This document shows, piece by piece, positions 45,550 through 56,078 of a DNA stretch of 64,000 nucleotides. The DNA is from AWTP1-13 sp963840445. GTDB lineage: Bacteria; Pseudomonadota; Alphaproteobacteria; Rhizobiales; Hyphomicrobiaceae. The notes below the pieces were generated by a model. That model had not been told where the DNA came from. It worked only from the letters and a program-made list of their open reading frames with translations, and ran no database searches. The translations under genes and the position numbers were made by a program. The stretch's first letter is position 1. Every line of letters starts with the position of its first letter. The stretch spans positions 1 through 64,000 of the forward strand of contig CAWIZC010000016.1 of NCBI GenBank assembly GCA_963840445.1, read 5' to 3'.

Positions 45550-45716
45550 CTAGTGTCCGGTCTCCGAATTGCGACCAGATTGCCGCATCGGTGTCTCGGC
45601 AATTCGGAGACTAATGGCACTAGCAACCTTATTGCTTGCTAGTGCGATTCAGGCTCGCAAATCCCGAGGCTCCCCAAGCCGCGATATTGGTCGGCATTTG
45701 CGAGCCATCGCACTAG
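45550..45716 (+). repeat. Twin-hairpin intergenic element, copy C (167 bp)
   Basis: Same layout and exact length as copies A and B but with different stem bases. Hairpin 1 is 45550-45623 (arms 45550-45572 and 45599-45623; ctagtg to cactag). Hairpin 2 is 45639-45716 (arms 45639-45662 and 45696-45716; ctagtgcgat to atcgcactag). Hairpin 2 again has exactly 3 unpaired bases (tca) in its first arm; hairpin 1 has an interior loop with the second arm 2 bases longer. The last ctag of the element contains the TAG stop of the minus-strand gene that ends at 45713. Confidence 0.9.
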
Positions 45717-46090
45717 CGGCAGGGGTGTGCGCTGGCCGTACAGGTCACCTTCAGGCCGTGCGTGCTGCAGTCCAGCTGCTGGCCCCTGGACCGCTCCCAA
45801 TTGGCGAACTGCGGCCCGAACTCGGCAGCGACCTGCTCCGACCAGTTCTCGACCGCCCGCTCCTTACCGTTCCTCTTACCCTTGTTGGAGAAAAACTTGA
45901 CGCCGGCCCTGCCGCGCGTGGTGATGCGCTCCATGCAGCGCGGACCCCAATTGTGCGGGCCGGGCACGCGTTCGAAGCGATCGTAGGACCAGTCCTGGGC
46001 CCGGGCCGCTGGAGCATCGAGTCCGGTCGCCAAAGCAGCGGCGGCAAACGCGAGGGCAAGAGTGGCCGTGCGGGATCTGCGGGTGGTCAT
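45713..46090 (-). CDS. Secreted hypothetical protein
   Basis: 125 aa. Signal peptide MTTRRSRTATLALAFAAAAL ending near ARAQD. The mature part is rich in Trp, Arg and Asn (WSYDRFERVP, NWGPRCMERITTRGRAG, NWSEQVAAEFG) with three to four Cys (GQQLDCSTHGLKVTCTASAHPC), likely disulfide-linked in the periplasm. No family recognised. Its stop codon TAG lies within the end of twin-hairpin element C. ATG 46090 is chosen for the signal peptide. Confidence 0.68.
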   Translation of the reverse strand: MTTRRSRTATLALAFAAAALATGLDAPAARAQDWSYDRFERVPGPHNWGPRCMERITTRGRAGVKFFSNKGKRNGKERAVENWSEQVAAEFGPQFANWERSRGQQLDCSTHGLKVTCTASAHPCR

Positions 46091-46206
46091 GTGTATGCTC
46101 CATGTCGGTGAGGGCGGACTTGGGATGGCGGGAGGGGTAGCGAGCATTTTGTTTGGTCATAACGCACAGTCAGGCCGGGCGCCAGCAGACGGCGCACCCG
46201 CAGCTC

Positions 46207-46338
46207 TCATCTCACATCCACCCAGGGCAGCGGGATGAACATACCGAGCCTGGGTCCGGGCGTCGGCGACACGCCGATGACAGCGGCGCCGAGAAACGCT
46301 GCCGCCGCAAGGGCCAGGAGTGCGATCTTGACGTACAC
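46207..46338 (-). CDS. Very small membrane or secreted hypothetical protein
   Basis: 43 aa from GTG 46338: VYVKIALLALAAAAFLGAAV then GVSPTPGPRLGMFIPLPWVDVR. One hydrophobic helix followed by a short Pro-rich tail. GGAGACGACGC lies before the GTG. No family recognised; small size makes this uncertain. It precedes the secreted-protein gene on the same strand. Confidence 0.45.
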   Translation of the reverse strand: MYVKIALLALAAAAFLGAAVIGVSPTPGPRLGMFIPLPWVDVR

Positions 46339-46577
46339 GCGTCGTCTCCGAATAGCGGCCGGACGGGCGACATGGCGCCGGGCCGGTTGATCGGCTCGGT
46401 GTATTCGTTTGCGGGTGAGGACAGGCTGAATGCGGCATTTATCCACCATTCACACCTACGCGCGTCCTGACGCCGGTGCGACACCCGGAGCCGAGCCGGA
46501 GGTGACCGGGTCATGAATTCGCCGGGACAGCGCGGCATGGCTCGCCTAGATTGGCGCCATTCAAGCGAGACCACGCC

Positions 46578-47849
46578 GTGAGCAAACGCAAACCCACTGC
46601 CGCTGCGCAATCGCATGCGACGCCGTTGCCCGTCACGCTGGATGACGTCGAAGCAGCGCGCGCACGCGTGAGCGGGGCCATCGTCGACACCGATTGCGAC
46701 TGGAGCCGGACGCTGTCGGAAATCGTCGGCTGCAAGACCTGGCTCAAGTTCGAGAACCAGCAGTTCACCGCCTCCTTCAAGGAGCGCGGCGCCATTAACC
46801 GCCTGTCGGCATTGACGGCCGAGGAACGCAAGCGCGGCGTGATCGCCATGTCGGCAGGCAACCACGCGCAGGGCGTGGCCTATCACGCGCACCGCCTCGG
46901 CATCCCGGCCACCATCGTCATGCCGGTAAATACGCCGACCGTGAAGGTGATGAACACCCGCCGGCACGGCGCCGAGGTGATCCTGACCGGCGAGACCGTC
47001 GAGGAGGCGGCACAGTTCGCGCATGAGCACGGGCGCAAGCATGGGCTGACGTTCGTGCATCCCTACGACGACCCGCTGGTGATCGCCGGCCAAGGCACGC
47101 TGGCGCTGGAGATGCTGGGTACGGCCCCCGAGATCGATACGCTGATCGTGCCCATCGGCGGCGGCGGATTGATCTCCGGCATCGGCGTGGCGGCCAAGGC
47201 GCTGAAACCCGGCATCCGCCTGATCGGGGTCGAGGCCGCCCTCTATCCGTCCATGTACAATGCCATCAAGGGTACCAGCCTGCCGATGCGCGGCGACACG
47301 CTGGCCGAGGGCATCGCGGTGAAGGCGCCGGGCCGGATCACCGAGGCGATGGTGCGCGAGCTGGTCGATGACATCGTGCTGGTGACCGAGCCCGAGATCG
47401 AGCACGCCGTGAGCCTGCTGATCAACATCGAGAAGACGGTGGTGGAAGGTGCCGGCGCAGCGGGGCTGGCGGCCGCCCTCAAGATGCGCGACCAATTGGC
47501 CGGTCGCTGCGTCGGACTAGTTTTGTGCGGCGGCAACATCGACACGCGCCTGCTGGCGAGCGTGCTGACACGCGAGCTGGCCCGCGAGGGACGGCTGACG
47601 CAGCTAACCATCGACCTCGCCGACCGGCCGGGCACACTGGCCAAGGTCGCCAACCTGCTGGGCGAGGCCGGCGCCAACATCGTGGAGGTCACGCACCAGC
47701 GCATCTTCTCCGATCTGCCGGCCAAGGCGGCCCTGCTCGACGTGGTGATCGAAACGCGCGACCGCGGCCATCTCGACGAGGTGGTCGCGAGCCTGCGCGC
47801 AGCCGGGTTCGAGCTGGAGGTGCGCAGCAATCCGGGCGGCGCATACTGA
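46578..47849 (+). CDS. Threonine dehydratase with C-terminal ACT domain
   Basis: 423 aa PLP enzyme of fold type II that removes water and ammonia from threonine or serine to give 2-oxobutyrate or pyruvate. PLP lysine in TASFKERGA (about residue 62), SAGNHAQGVA (about 94), and the glycine loop PIGGGGLISGI (about 193). Residues 340-423 form an ACT-type regulatory domain (TQLTIDLADRPGTLAKVANL). The catabolic layout (single ACT, no IlvA-type double regulatory domain) resembles TdcB-like forms. GTG 46578 is my choice; a TTG at 46551 is possible. Followed after nine bases by the racemase gene. Confidence 0.9.
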   Translation: MSKRKPTAAAQSHATPLPVTLDDVEAARARVSGAIVDTDCDWSRTLSEIVGCKTWLKFENQQFTASFKERGAINRLSALTAEERKRGVIAMSAGNHAQGVAYHAHRLGIPATIVMPVNTPTVKVMNTRRHGAEVILTGETVEEAAQFAHEHGRKHGLTFVHPYDDPLVIAGQGTLALEMLGTAPEIDTLIVPIGGGGLISGIGVAAKALKPGIRLIGVEAALYPSMYNAIKGTSLPMRGDTLAEGIAVKAPGRITEAMVRELVDDIVLVTEPEIEHAVSLLINIEKTVVEGAGAAGLAAALKMRDQLAGRCVGLVLCGGNIDTRLLASVLTRELAREGRLTQLTIDLADRPGTLAKVANLLGEAGANIVEVTHQRIFSDLPAKAALLDVVIETRDRGHLDEVVASLRAAGFELEVRSNPGGAY

Positions 47850-47858
47850 GGTAAGCGC

Positions 47859-48551
47859 ATGAAGACCATCGGCCTGATCGGCGGCATGAGCTGGGAGAGC
47901 ACGCGCCTCTACTACGAGGCGATCAACGTGGACGCGCGCACCCGGCTCGGGGGCCTGCACTCAGCCAAGTGCATCGTGCATTCCCTGGATTTTGCGCCGA
48001 TCGCCGAGATGCAGGCGGCGGGGCGGTGGGAAGAGGCCGGCCAGGAGCTGGCTAGTGCCGCTCTCGATCTGGAACGCGCCGGCGCAGAGGTGCTGGGCCT
48101 GTGCACCAACACCATGCACAAGGTCGCCGATCACATCACCGCAGCGACCTCCGTCCCATTCGTGCACATTGCAGATGCCACCGCGGCGGCCCTGCAGAAG
48201 GCCGGCAACAGCGCGCCCTACTTGATGGCCACCCGCTTCACCATGGAGCAGGACTTCTATACCGGCCGCCTCAAAGCCCAGGGTTTCGAGGTGATCGTAC
48301 CGGAGCCGGCCGACCGGCTGGAAATTCACCGCATCATCTACGAGGAGTTGTGTCTCGGCGAGACCAAGGCATCATCGCGGGCCGCCTATGAGGCGATGAC
48401 CGGAAAGGCCAGGCGGGCCGGAGCCGATAGTGTGCTGCTCGGCTGCACGGAAGTTGGTATGCTGCTCAGCGATCGCAATTCGGCATTGCGCACGTTTGAC
48501 ACCACCTTGATCCACGCGAAGGCGCTGGTCGACTTCGCCCTGCAGGAGTGA
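47859..48551 (+). CDS. Aspartate/glutamate racemase family protein
   Basis: 230 aa. Two-Cys racemase of the YgeA/RacX kind: GGMSWESTRLYY at the N-terminus, first catalytic Cys in GLCTNTMHKVA (about residue 85), second in LLGCTEVGML (about 193). It interconverts L- and D-aspartate or related amino acids without a cofactor. ATG 47859 has GAGGTAAGC just before it. The E1 gene follows after seven bases, suggesting one operon from 46578 to 50968. Confidence 0.9.
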   Translation: MKTIGLIGGMSWESTRLYYEAINVDARTRLGGLHSAKCIVHSLDFAPIAEMQAAGRWEEAGQELASAALDLERAGAEVLGLCTNTMHKVADHITAATSVPFVHIADATAAALQKAGNSAPYLMATRFTMEQDFYTGRLKAQGFEVIVPEPADRLEIHRIIYEELCLGETKASSRAAYEAMTGKARRAGADSVLLGCTEVGMLLSDRNSALRTFDTTLIHAKALVDFALQE

Positions 48552-48558
48552 ATGGCTG

Positions 48559-50968
48559 ATGGAAGCCTCGCGCATGATGCCTCGACAGGCTTCGGACATC
48601 GACATCCTGCGCGAGCTGGAGCGCAAGGTGCTGTGGCTGTCGTCGTACATGATCCACCACGCCAACCACGAGTCCGATCGCGGCGACGGCCTGAAGGTGG
48701 GTGGGCATCAGGCCTCCTCAGCCTCGATGGTCACGCTGATGACGGCGCTCTATTTCCATGTGCTGCGACCGGAGGACCGGGTCGCGGTGAAGCCGCACGC
48801 GAGCCCGGTGTTCCACGCCATCCAGTACCTGCTGGGCAACCAGGACCTCGCCAAGCTGCAGAACTTCCGCGCCTTCGGCGGCGCGCAGTCCTACCCCTCG
48901 CGCACCAAGGACACCGCCGACGTCGACTTCTCGACCGGCTCGGTTGGCCTCGGCATCGCCGAGACTGGTTTCGCCAGCCTCGTGCAGGACTACGTGCATG
49001 CCAAGGACTGGAAGCCCGCCTGGCCCAAGGGCCGCATGATCGGCATCATGGGTGACGCCGAGATCGACGAAGGCAACGTGCACGAGGCCCTGCTCGAATA
49101 CTGGAAGCACGGCCTCGAGAACTGCTGGTGGATCATCGACTACAACCGGCAGAGCCTGGACTCGGTGGTCTCCGACCGCCTGTTCATGAAGATGGCGGCG
49201 CTGTTCGAGAACCTCGGCTGGAAGGTCGTGCTGCTGAAGTACGGCAAGCTGCTGCAGGCAGCCTTCGCCGAGCCGGGCGGTCAGCGGCTGAAGGAGTGGA
49301 TCGACGACTGCCCCAACCAGCTCTACTCGGCGCTGGTGTTCCAGGGCGGCGCGGCCTGGCGCCGGCAGCTGGAGGAGGATCTGGCGATCCATCCCGATAC
49401 GCTCGCCATCGTGCGCCGGCACGACGATGGCGAGCTGGCGCGCCTGATGACCAACCTCGGCGGCCATGACCTGGAGACGATCCTGGAAGGCTTTGCCGCC
49501 GCCCCGACCGATCAGCCGGTCTGCTACATCGCCTACACGATCAAGGGCTTCGGCGCTGCCCTTCCAGGGCCACAAGGACAACCATTCCGGTTTGATGACC
49601 AAGGCGCAGATGCAGGAGTTGCGGGCGCGCGAGAGCATCAACCAGGGCGAGGAATGGGACCGCTTCGCGGGCCTGTCCGTGCCGCCGGCGGTGCTGGAGG
49701 ACTACCTGCGCAAGGTGCCGTTCGTGCAGCGTGGGCGACGCCGGCTGCAGGCCGCACGCATACCTGTCACCGCCTTCCCGAAGCTCGAGACCAAGGGGCA
49801 GGCGACGACGCAGGCCGGCTTCGGCCGCGTGCTCGACGAGATCGCGCGGGCGGGCGGTCCGCTGGCCGACCGCATCGTCACTACCTCGCCGGACGTGACC
49901 GTATCGACCAACCTCGGTGCCTGGGTGAACCGGCGCGGCCTGTTCTCACTGGCCGACCACGAGGACGTGTTCAAGAAGCGCGGCCTGCTCTCCCCGCAGA
50001 AGTGGGAGATGAGCCCCAAGGGTCAGCACTTCGAGCTCGGCATCGCCGAGATGAACCTGTTCCTGATGCTGTCGGCGCTGGGACTGTCGCACACCCTGTT
50101 CGGGGAGCGGCTGCTGCCCGTCGGTACACTGTATGATCCATTCGTGTGCCGCGGTCTCGATGCGCTGAACTACGCCTGCTACCAGGACGCGCGCTTCATC
50201 GTCGCCGGCACGCCCTCGGGCATCTCGCTCGCGCCGGAAGGTGGCGCGCACCAGTCGATCGGTACACCGCTGATCGGCATGGCGCAGGATGGGCTTGCCT
50301 CGTTCGAACCGGCCTACGTCGACGAGCTGGCCGCCATCATGGAGTGGGCCTTCGACTACATGCAGCGCGGCGGCGACGAGGACAAGGAGAAGCGCTGGCA
50401 CCGCGACGAGAAGGGCGGCTCGGTGTATCTGCGCCTGTCGACGCGGCCGCTCGATCAGCTCACCCGCAGCATGACGCCCGACTTGCGCGGCGAGATCATC
50501 GACGGCGCCTATTGGCTGCGCCGACCCGAGCCCGGCACGGCGCTGGCCATCGTCTATACGGGTGCGGTCGCGCCCGAGGCGATCGAGGCGGCCGGCCTGC
50601 TTTCGGAGGACCGGCGGGTCGGCGTGCTGGCAGTCACCTCGGCCGACCGCCTGTCTGCCGGCTGGCATGCAGCCCAGCGTGCCCGCGAGCACGGCGATCC
50701 GGGTGCTCGCGCACATGTAGAAACGCTGCTGGCGGACCTGGCGCGCGATGCCGGCATCATCACGCTGACGGACGCCTATCCGGAGGCGCTGTCCTGGATC
50801 GGCGGCGTCGCCGGCCACCGCGTGCGCGCGCTCGGCGTCGAGCACTTCGGCCAGTCGGGCTCGCTGTCGGAGCTGTACAGCCACTACGGCCTCGACGTGA
50901 ACTCCATTTTGGCGGCCGCCGAAGGCCTGACCGGCCGGCCCGTGCGCTACCGGTTCTTGCAGAAGTAG
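48559..50968 (+). pseudogene. Homodimeric pyruvate-dehydrogenase-type E1 component (transketolase-like), frameshifted
   Basis: About 802 aa when joined. Thiamine diphosphate enzyme of the AceE class. The TPP-binding region GDAEIDEGNVHEALLEYW with the later DYNRQSLD is in the first frame. One extra base near 49551-49555 shifts reading; the second frame opens LPFQGHKDNHSGLM and carries the transketolase middle (ELGIAEMNLFLMLSALG) and C-terminal domains (GVEHFGQSGSLSELY). It would decarboxylate a 2-oxo acid, perhaps the 2-oxobutyrate or pyruvate made by the upstream dehydratase. No E2 or E3 gene follows; the next gene is convergent. Confidence 0.85.
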
Positions 50969-50984
50969 GACCGCGTCGACGCTC

Positions 50985-52796
50985 CTAGCCTTCGATCTCC
51001 TCGCGCAGGATCTCGAGCTCCAGCCAGCGTTCCTCGGCGGCGGCCAGTTCGGTGTGGGTCGCAGCGAGCGCCGCCGAGACATCGGCAAAGGCCTTGGGGT
51101 CGCGGGCGTAGAGGCCGGGATCCTCCAGGCGCTGCTGCAGGGTGCGCACCTTGTCCTGGAGGGCCGCCATCTGCTTGGGCAGCGTCTCCAGCGCGTGCTT
51201 GTCGTTGAAGCTGAGCCGGCGCCTTGACGTCTTCGCCGGAACGGCGGCCTGGTCCGGCTTGGCGGCCTTCTCGGCCTTGCCGTTCGGCGCTTGGCGGCCG
51301 GCAAGGTCGGCGCCGCGCTGCGCCAGCATATCGGTGTAGCCGCCGGCGTACTCCAACCAACGCCCGTCGCCGTCCGGAACGAGCACGGCATTCACCGCCC
51401 GATCCAGGAAGTCGCGATCGTGGCTGATCAGGATGACGGTGCCGGCGTAGTCGGCAAGCATCTCCTCCAGCACGTCGAGCGTCTCCAGGTCGAGATCGTT
51501 GGTGGGCTCGTCCAGCACCAGCAGGTTGGACGGTTTGGCCAGCGCCCGGGCCAGCGTCAGGCGGCCGCGCTCGCCGCCGGACAGGGCGCGCAGCGGCGTG
51601 CGCGCCTGCAGGGCCGTGAACAGGAAGTCCTTCATGTAGCTCATGACGTGCTTGGTCTGGCCGCCGACCGTCACGGTGTCGCCCCTGCCGCCGGTCAGCG
51701 CCTCCTTCAGCGTCCACTCCGGATCGAGGCTTTCGCGGCCCTGATCGAGCGCGGCCATCTGCAGGTTGGCGCCCAGCTTGACGGTGCCGGCATCGGGCGC
51801 AAGCGTGCCGGTCAGGAGGCTGACCAGCGTGGTCTTGCCGCTGCCGTTGGGGCCGACGATACCAATGCGGTCGCCACGCATCACGCGCACCGACAAATCG
51901 CGCACGATCGGCCGATCCCCGAACGCCTTGGCGATATCCTTGGCCTCGATCACCAGCGCGCCGGATGCCTCGGCCTCGCCGGCCGCGATCACGGCCTTAC
52001 CGGTCGCCTTGCGGTAGTCGCGCCGGCTTTGGCGCAGCGCCATCAGATTGGCCATGCGCCGCACGTTGCGCTTGCGCCGGGCGGTGACGCCGTAGCGCCG
52101 CCAGTGCTCCTCCGCGACGATCTTGCGATCGAGCTTGTGCTGCGCCAGCTCCTCCTCGGCGAGGCGCTCGTCGCGCCAGGCCTCGAAGCTCGAGAAGCCG
52201 ATCTCGACGCGCCGCGCCCGGCCACGGTCGAGCCAGACGGTGCTGCGCGACAGCGTCTCGAGAAAACGCCGGTCGTGGCTGATCAGCACCAGCGCCGACC
52301 GCTGACCGCGCAGCTCGCTCTCCAGCCATTCGATGGCCGGCAGGTCGAGATGGTTGGTCGGCTCGTCGAGCAACAGGATATCCGGGGCGGGCGCCAGCAC
52401 GCGCGCCAGCGCCGCGCGCCGCGCCTCCCCGCCCGACAGGCGCGAGGGGTCCTCCTCGCCGCTCAGTCCCAGCTGCTGCAGGAGGTAGCGCGCCTGATGC
52501 GCATCGTCGGTCGGACCAAGCCCGTCCTCCACGTAAGCTAATGTGCTGGCATACCCCGAGAGATCTGGCTCCTGTGGCAGATAGCGGATGCTGGCGCCCG
52601 GCTGCACGAAGCGGGTGCCGTGGTCGGGCTCGATCAGCCCGGCCGCGATTTTCAGCAGCGTCGACTTGCCCGAGCCGTTGCGGCCGACCAGGCAGACCCG
52701 CTCGCCCGCAGACACGGCCAGCTCGACGCTCTCGAGCAGCGGGAGCCCTCCGAAGCTGAGTGCGATGTCGCTGAGTTGTAGGAGAGGCGGGGCCAT
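50985..52796 (-). CDS. ABC-F family ATPase (Uup-like)
   Basis: 603 aa with two ABC domains and no membrane part. First domain: GRNGSGKST, LSGGEARR, LLLDEPTNHLD. Second: GPNGSGKTT, LSGGERGR, LVLDEPTNDLD. Between them lies the linker with KLDRKIVAEEHWRRYGVTAR, and the C-terminus has a coiled-coil (LPKQMAALQDKVRTLQQRL), as in Uup. ABC-F proteins act on ribosomes or DNA structures, not transport. ATG 52796 is chosen because the first domain begins there (APPLLQLSDIAL). Convergent with the E1 gene, 16 bases apart. Confidence 0.92.
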   Translation of the reverse strand: MAPPLLQLSDIALSFGGLPLLESVELAVSAGERVCLVGRNGSGKSTLLKIAAGLIEPDHGTRFVQPGASIRYLPQEPDLSGYASTLAYVEDGLGPTDDAHQARYLLQQLGLSGEEDPSRLSGGEARRAALARVLAPAPDILLLDEPTNHLDLPAIEWLESELRGQRSALVLISHDRRFLETLSRSTVWLDRGRARRVEIGFSSFEAWRDERLAEEELAQHKLDRKIVAEEHWRRYGVTARRKRNVRRMANLMALRQSRRDYRKATGKAVIAAGEAEASGALVIEAKDIAKAFGDRPIVRDLSVRVMRGDRIGIVGPNGSGKTTLVSLLTGTLAPDAGTVKLGANLQMAALDQGRESLDPEWTLKEALTGGRGDTVTVGGQTKHVMSYMKDFLFTALQARTPLRALSGGERGRLTLARALAKPSNLLVLDEPTNDLDLETLDVLEEMLADYAGTVILISHDRDFLDRAVNAVLVPDGDGRWLEYAGGYTDMLAQRGADLAGRQAPNGKAEKAAKPDQAAVPAKTSRRRLSFNDKHALETLPKQMAALQDKVRTLQQRLEDPGLYARDPKAFADVSAALAATHTELAAAEERWLELEILREEIEG

Positions 52797-53025
52797 TTTC
52801 CGGGTACCGAGGCAGGGATTGCAGCCGGCTCTATAGCGCGGACGCCCTGAGCTGTCGCCCACCTCGCTGCGCCGCACCCGTTACCCTCACGTGCCAGGTC
52901 GACATAGCACACAAGAGCACCAGCTCGATTGCACAGGCTGCCGAGGTGTGGCGTAATCCAAATCACAACGAACAAGGACGGTGGCGGTCTCGGGCCGTTC
53001 GCCGCAAATGGAGGAGGCGACGCGC

Positions 53026-53595
<570 letters not shown>

Positions 53596-53610
53596 ACCAT
53601 CATGGTCGCC

Positions 53611-53677
53611 GCGTGGCGAGCTTGTCGAACCACGCGCCCGCCGAACGAGCAACCGTCCTTCGACAGGCTCAGGACGG
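53611..53677 (+). repeat. Inverted pair of REP-like hairpins
   Basis: Hairpin one is 53611-53635 (stem gcgtgg/ccacgc, loop cgagcttgtcgaa). Hairpin two is 53653-53677 (stem ccgtcct/aggacgg, loop tcgacaggctc). The loops are near reverse complements of one another (ttcgaca-a/g-gctc), so this is a two-unit inverted arrangement like a BIME. The TTCGACAGGCTCAGGA motif is, to my knowledge, a common dispersed intergenic repeat in several proteobacteria. It sits in the 115-base coxS-coxL spacer. Confidence 0.7.
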
Positions 53678-53710
53678 GGCTCGGGCAACAAACGTCAGGG
53701 AGCAAACGTC

Positions 53711-56075
53711 ATGGCCGCAACCGGCATCGGAGCGCCAGTACGGCGCAAGGAAGACCACCGCTTCATCACCGGCAAGGGCCAGTATACCGACGACATCAAT
53801 CGGCCCGGCCAGACCTATGCCGTGTTCGTGCGTTCGCCGCACGCGCATGCCAACATCAAGCGCATCGACACATCCAAGCTCAAGGGCCGCAATGATGTGC
53901 ACGTCTTCACCGGCGAGGACATAGCCAAGGACAAGGTCGGCGGCCTGATCTGCGGCTGGATGATCCACTCCAAGGACGGCTCGCCGATGAAGGCCGGCCC
54001 GCATCCGGCGCTTGCGCAAGGCAAGGTGCGCTACGTCGGCGATCACGTGGCCGTCGTCATCGCCGACACGCTGACCGCGGCGCGCGACGCCGCCGAGCTG
54101 GTCGCGGTCGAGTATGAGGCGTTGCCGGCCTCGGTCGATACAGCCACCACGCAGAACGCCGGCAAGCCGCAGATCCACGCCGAAGCGCCCAACAACACGG
54201 TCTACCAGTGGCACCTCGGCGACAAGGCGGCCGTCGATGCAGCCTTCGCCGGCGCCCAGCACGTCACCAAGATCGACCTCATCAACAATCGGCTGATCCC
54301 CAACGCCATGGAGCCGCGCGCGGCGATTGGCGAATATGACGCCGGCAACGAGGCCTTCACGCTCTACACCACCAGCCAGAACCCGCACGTCGCCCGCCTG
54401 GTGCTGTCGGCCTTCATCGGCATCGCACCCGAGCACAAGCTGCGCGTGATCGCTCCGGATGTGGGGGGCGGCTTCGGCTCCAAGATCTTCATCTACGCCG
54501 AGGAGACCGTGTGCGTGTGGGCGGCCAAGAAGGTCGGCCGGCCCGTCAAGTGGACGGCAGACCGCACGGAAGCCTTCCTGGCCGACGCGCACGGTCGCGA
54601 CCACGTCACCCATGCCGAGCTCGCGATGGACGCAGGCGGCAAAATCCTGGCGCTCAGGGCCAACACCAAGGCCAATCTCGGCGGCTACCTCTCGACCTTC
54701 TCGTCGTCGGTGCCGACCTACCTCTATGCGCCGCTGCTGTCTGGCCAGTACGATATCCCGGCCATCTACTGCGAGGTCGACGCGGTCTATACCAACACCG
54801 CACCCGTCGATGCCTATCGCGGCGCCGGCCGGCCGGAGGCCACCTTCGTGGTCGAGCGGCTGGTGGAGGTGGCGGCGCGCCAGCTGGGCCAGGACCCTGC
54901 GGAATTCCGCCGCCGCAACTTCATCAAGTCGTTCCCGCACCAGACGCCGGTCATCATGGCTTACGACGCCGGCGACTACGCCGCCTGCCTCGACAAGGCG
55001 TTGGAGATGGCCGACTACCGCAACATCGGCGCGCGCAAGGCCGCCAGCGCCGCCAAAGGCCTGAAACGCGGCATCGGCTTCTCGGCCTACATCGAGGCCT
55101 GCGGCATCGCGCCGAGCGCGGCCGTGGGCTCGCTCGGTGCCGGCGTCGGCCTCTGGGAGTTTGCAGAGGTGCGCGTCAATCCGACCGGCTCCGTCGAGGT
55201 GCTGACCGGCTCGCACAGCCACGGCCAGGGCCACGAGACGACCTTCGCGCAGCTGGTCTCGCAGCGCCTCGGCGTGGCCATCGAGCAGGTCAGCGTTGTG
55301 CACGGCGACACTGACAAGGTGCAGTTCGGCATGGGCACCTACGGCTCGCGCTCCGGCGCGGTCGGCATGTCGGCGATCTACCGCGCCATCGACAAGGTGA
55401 TCGTCAAGGCCAAGAAGGTGGCGGGCTTCGTGCTGGAGGTGCCGGAGGAGACCGTCGACTTCAACGACGGCATCTTCTCCAGCAAGGCCACCAACAAGAC
55501 GCTGACCTTTCCCGAGGTCGCCCTGCAGGCCTACATCGCCCACAAGTTTTCCGGCCAGCAACTGGAGCCCGGCCTGAAGGAGGGCGCCTTCTTCGATCCG
55601 ACCAATTTCACCTTCCCGTCCGGCGTGCACATCTGCGAGGTGGAGATCGACCCTGAAACGGGCACTACCCGCATCGATCGGTGGACGGCGGTCGACGACT
55701 TCGGCACGCTCGTCAATCCGATGATCGTCGAGGGCCAGGTGCACGGCGGCATCGCCCAGGGCGTCGGCCAGGCGCTTGCTCGAAGGTGCAGTCTACAGCC
55801 CCGAGGGCCAGCTGCTCACGGCAAGCTACATGGACTACACCATGCCGCGGGCGAGCGACCTGCCGGCCTTCAACGTGGCGATGCTAAGCACGCCCTGCCC
55901 GTCCAATCCGCTCGGCATCAAGGGATGCGGCGAGGCCGGCGCCATCGCCGCGCCGGCGGCCGCCATCAACGCCATCACCGATGCACTTGGGCATGAGAAC
56001 ATCGCCATGCCGGCCACGCCCCTGGCGGTGTGGAGGGCGGCGCAGATGTCGGCGACCAAGATGGCCGCGGAATAG
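53711..56075 (+). pseudogene. CO dehydrogenase-like (form II) Mo-binding large subunit, frameshifted near C-terminus
   Basis: About 787 aa when joined. The active-site loop VDAYRGAGRPEA is that of form II (CoxL-like, BMS) enzymes, not form I (AYXCSFR), so CO oxidation is unproven. GGGFGSKIFIY and GKILALRANTKANLGGY are typical. After GVGQAL one extra T near 55776 shifts the frame; removing it gives LEGAVYSPEGQLLTASYMDY and the catalytic Glu in KGCGEAGAIAAP, ending at 56075. The frame before the shift would otherwise run on to 55996. The twin-hairpin element B starts three bases after the stop. Confidence 0.88.
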
Positions 56076-56078
56076 GTA

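Noticed and set aside
48050..48060. Fourth twin-hairpin element at a ctagtg sequence
   Set aside because: The hexamer at about 48052 is inside the racemase coding sequence and has no paired arm nearby.
49550..49560. Programmed +1 frameshift in the E1 gene
   Set aside because: No slippery codon or stimulatory structure is visible, and nine genes show the same kind of shift, which a programmed event would not explain.
53669..55744. A 691-codon minus-strand open frame
   Set aside because: Antisense shadow of the CoxL-like gene, with the same biased composition; the plus-strand frame has full family similarity.
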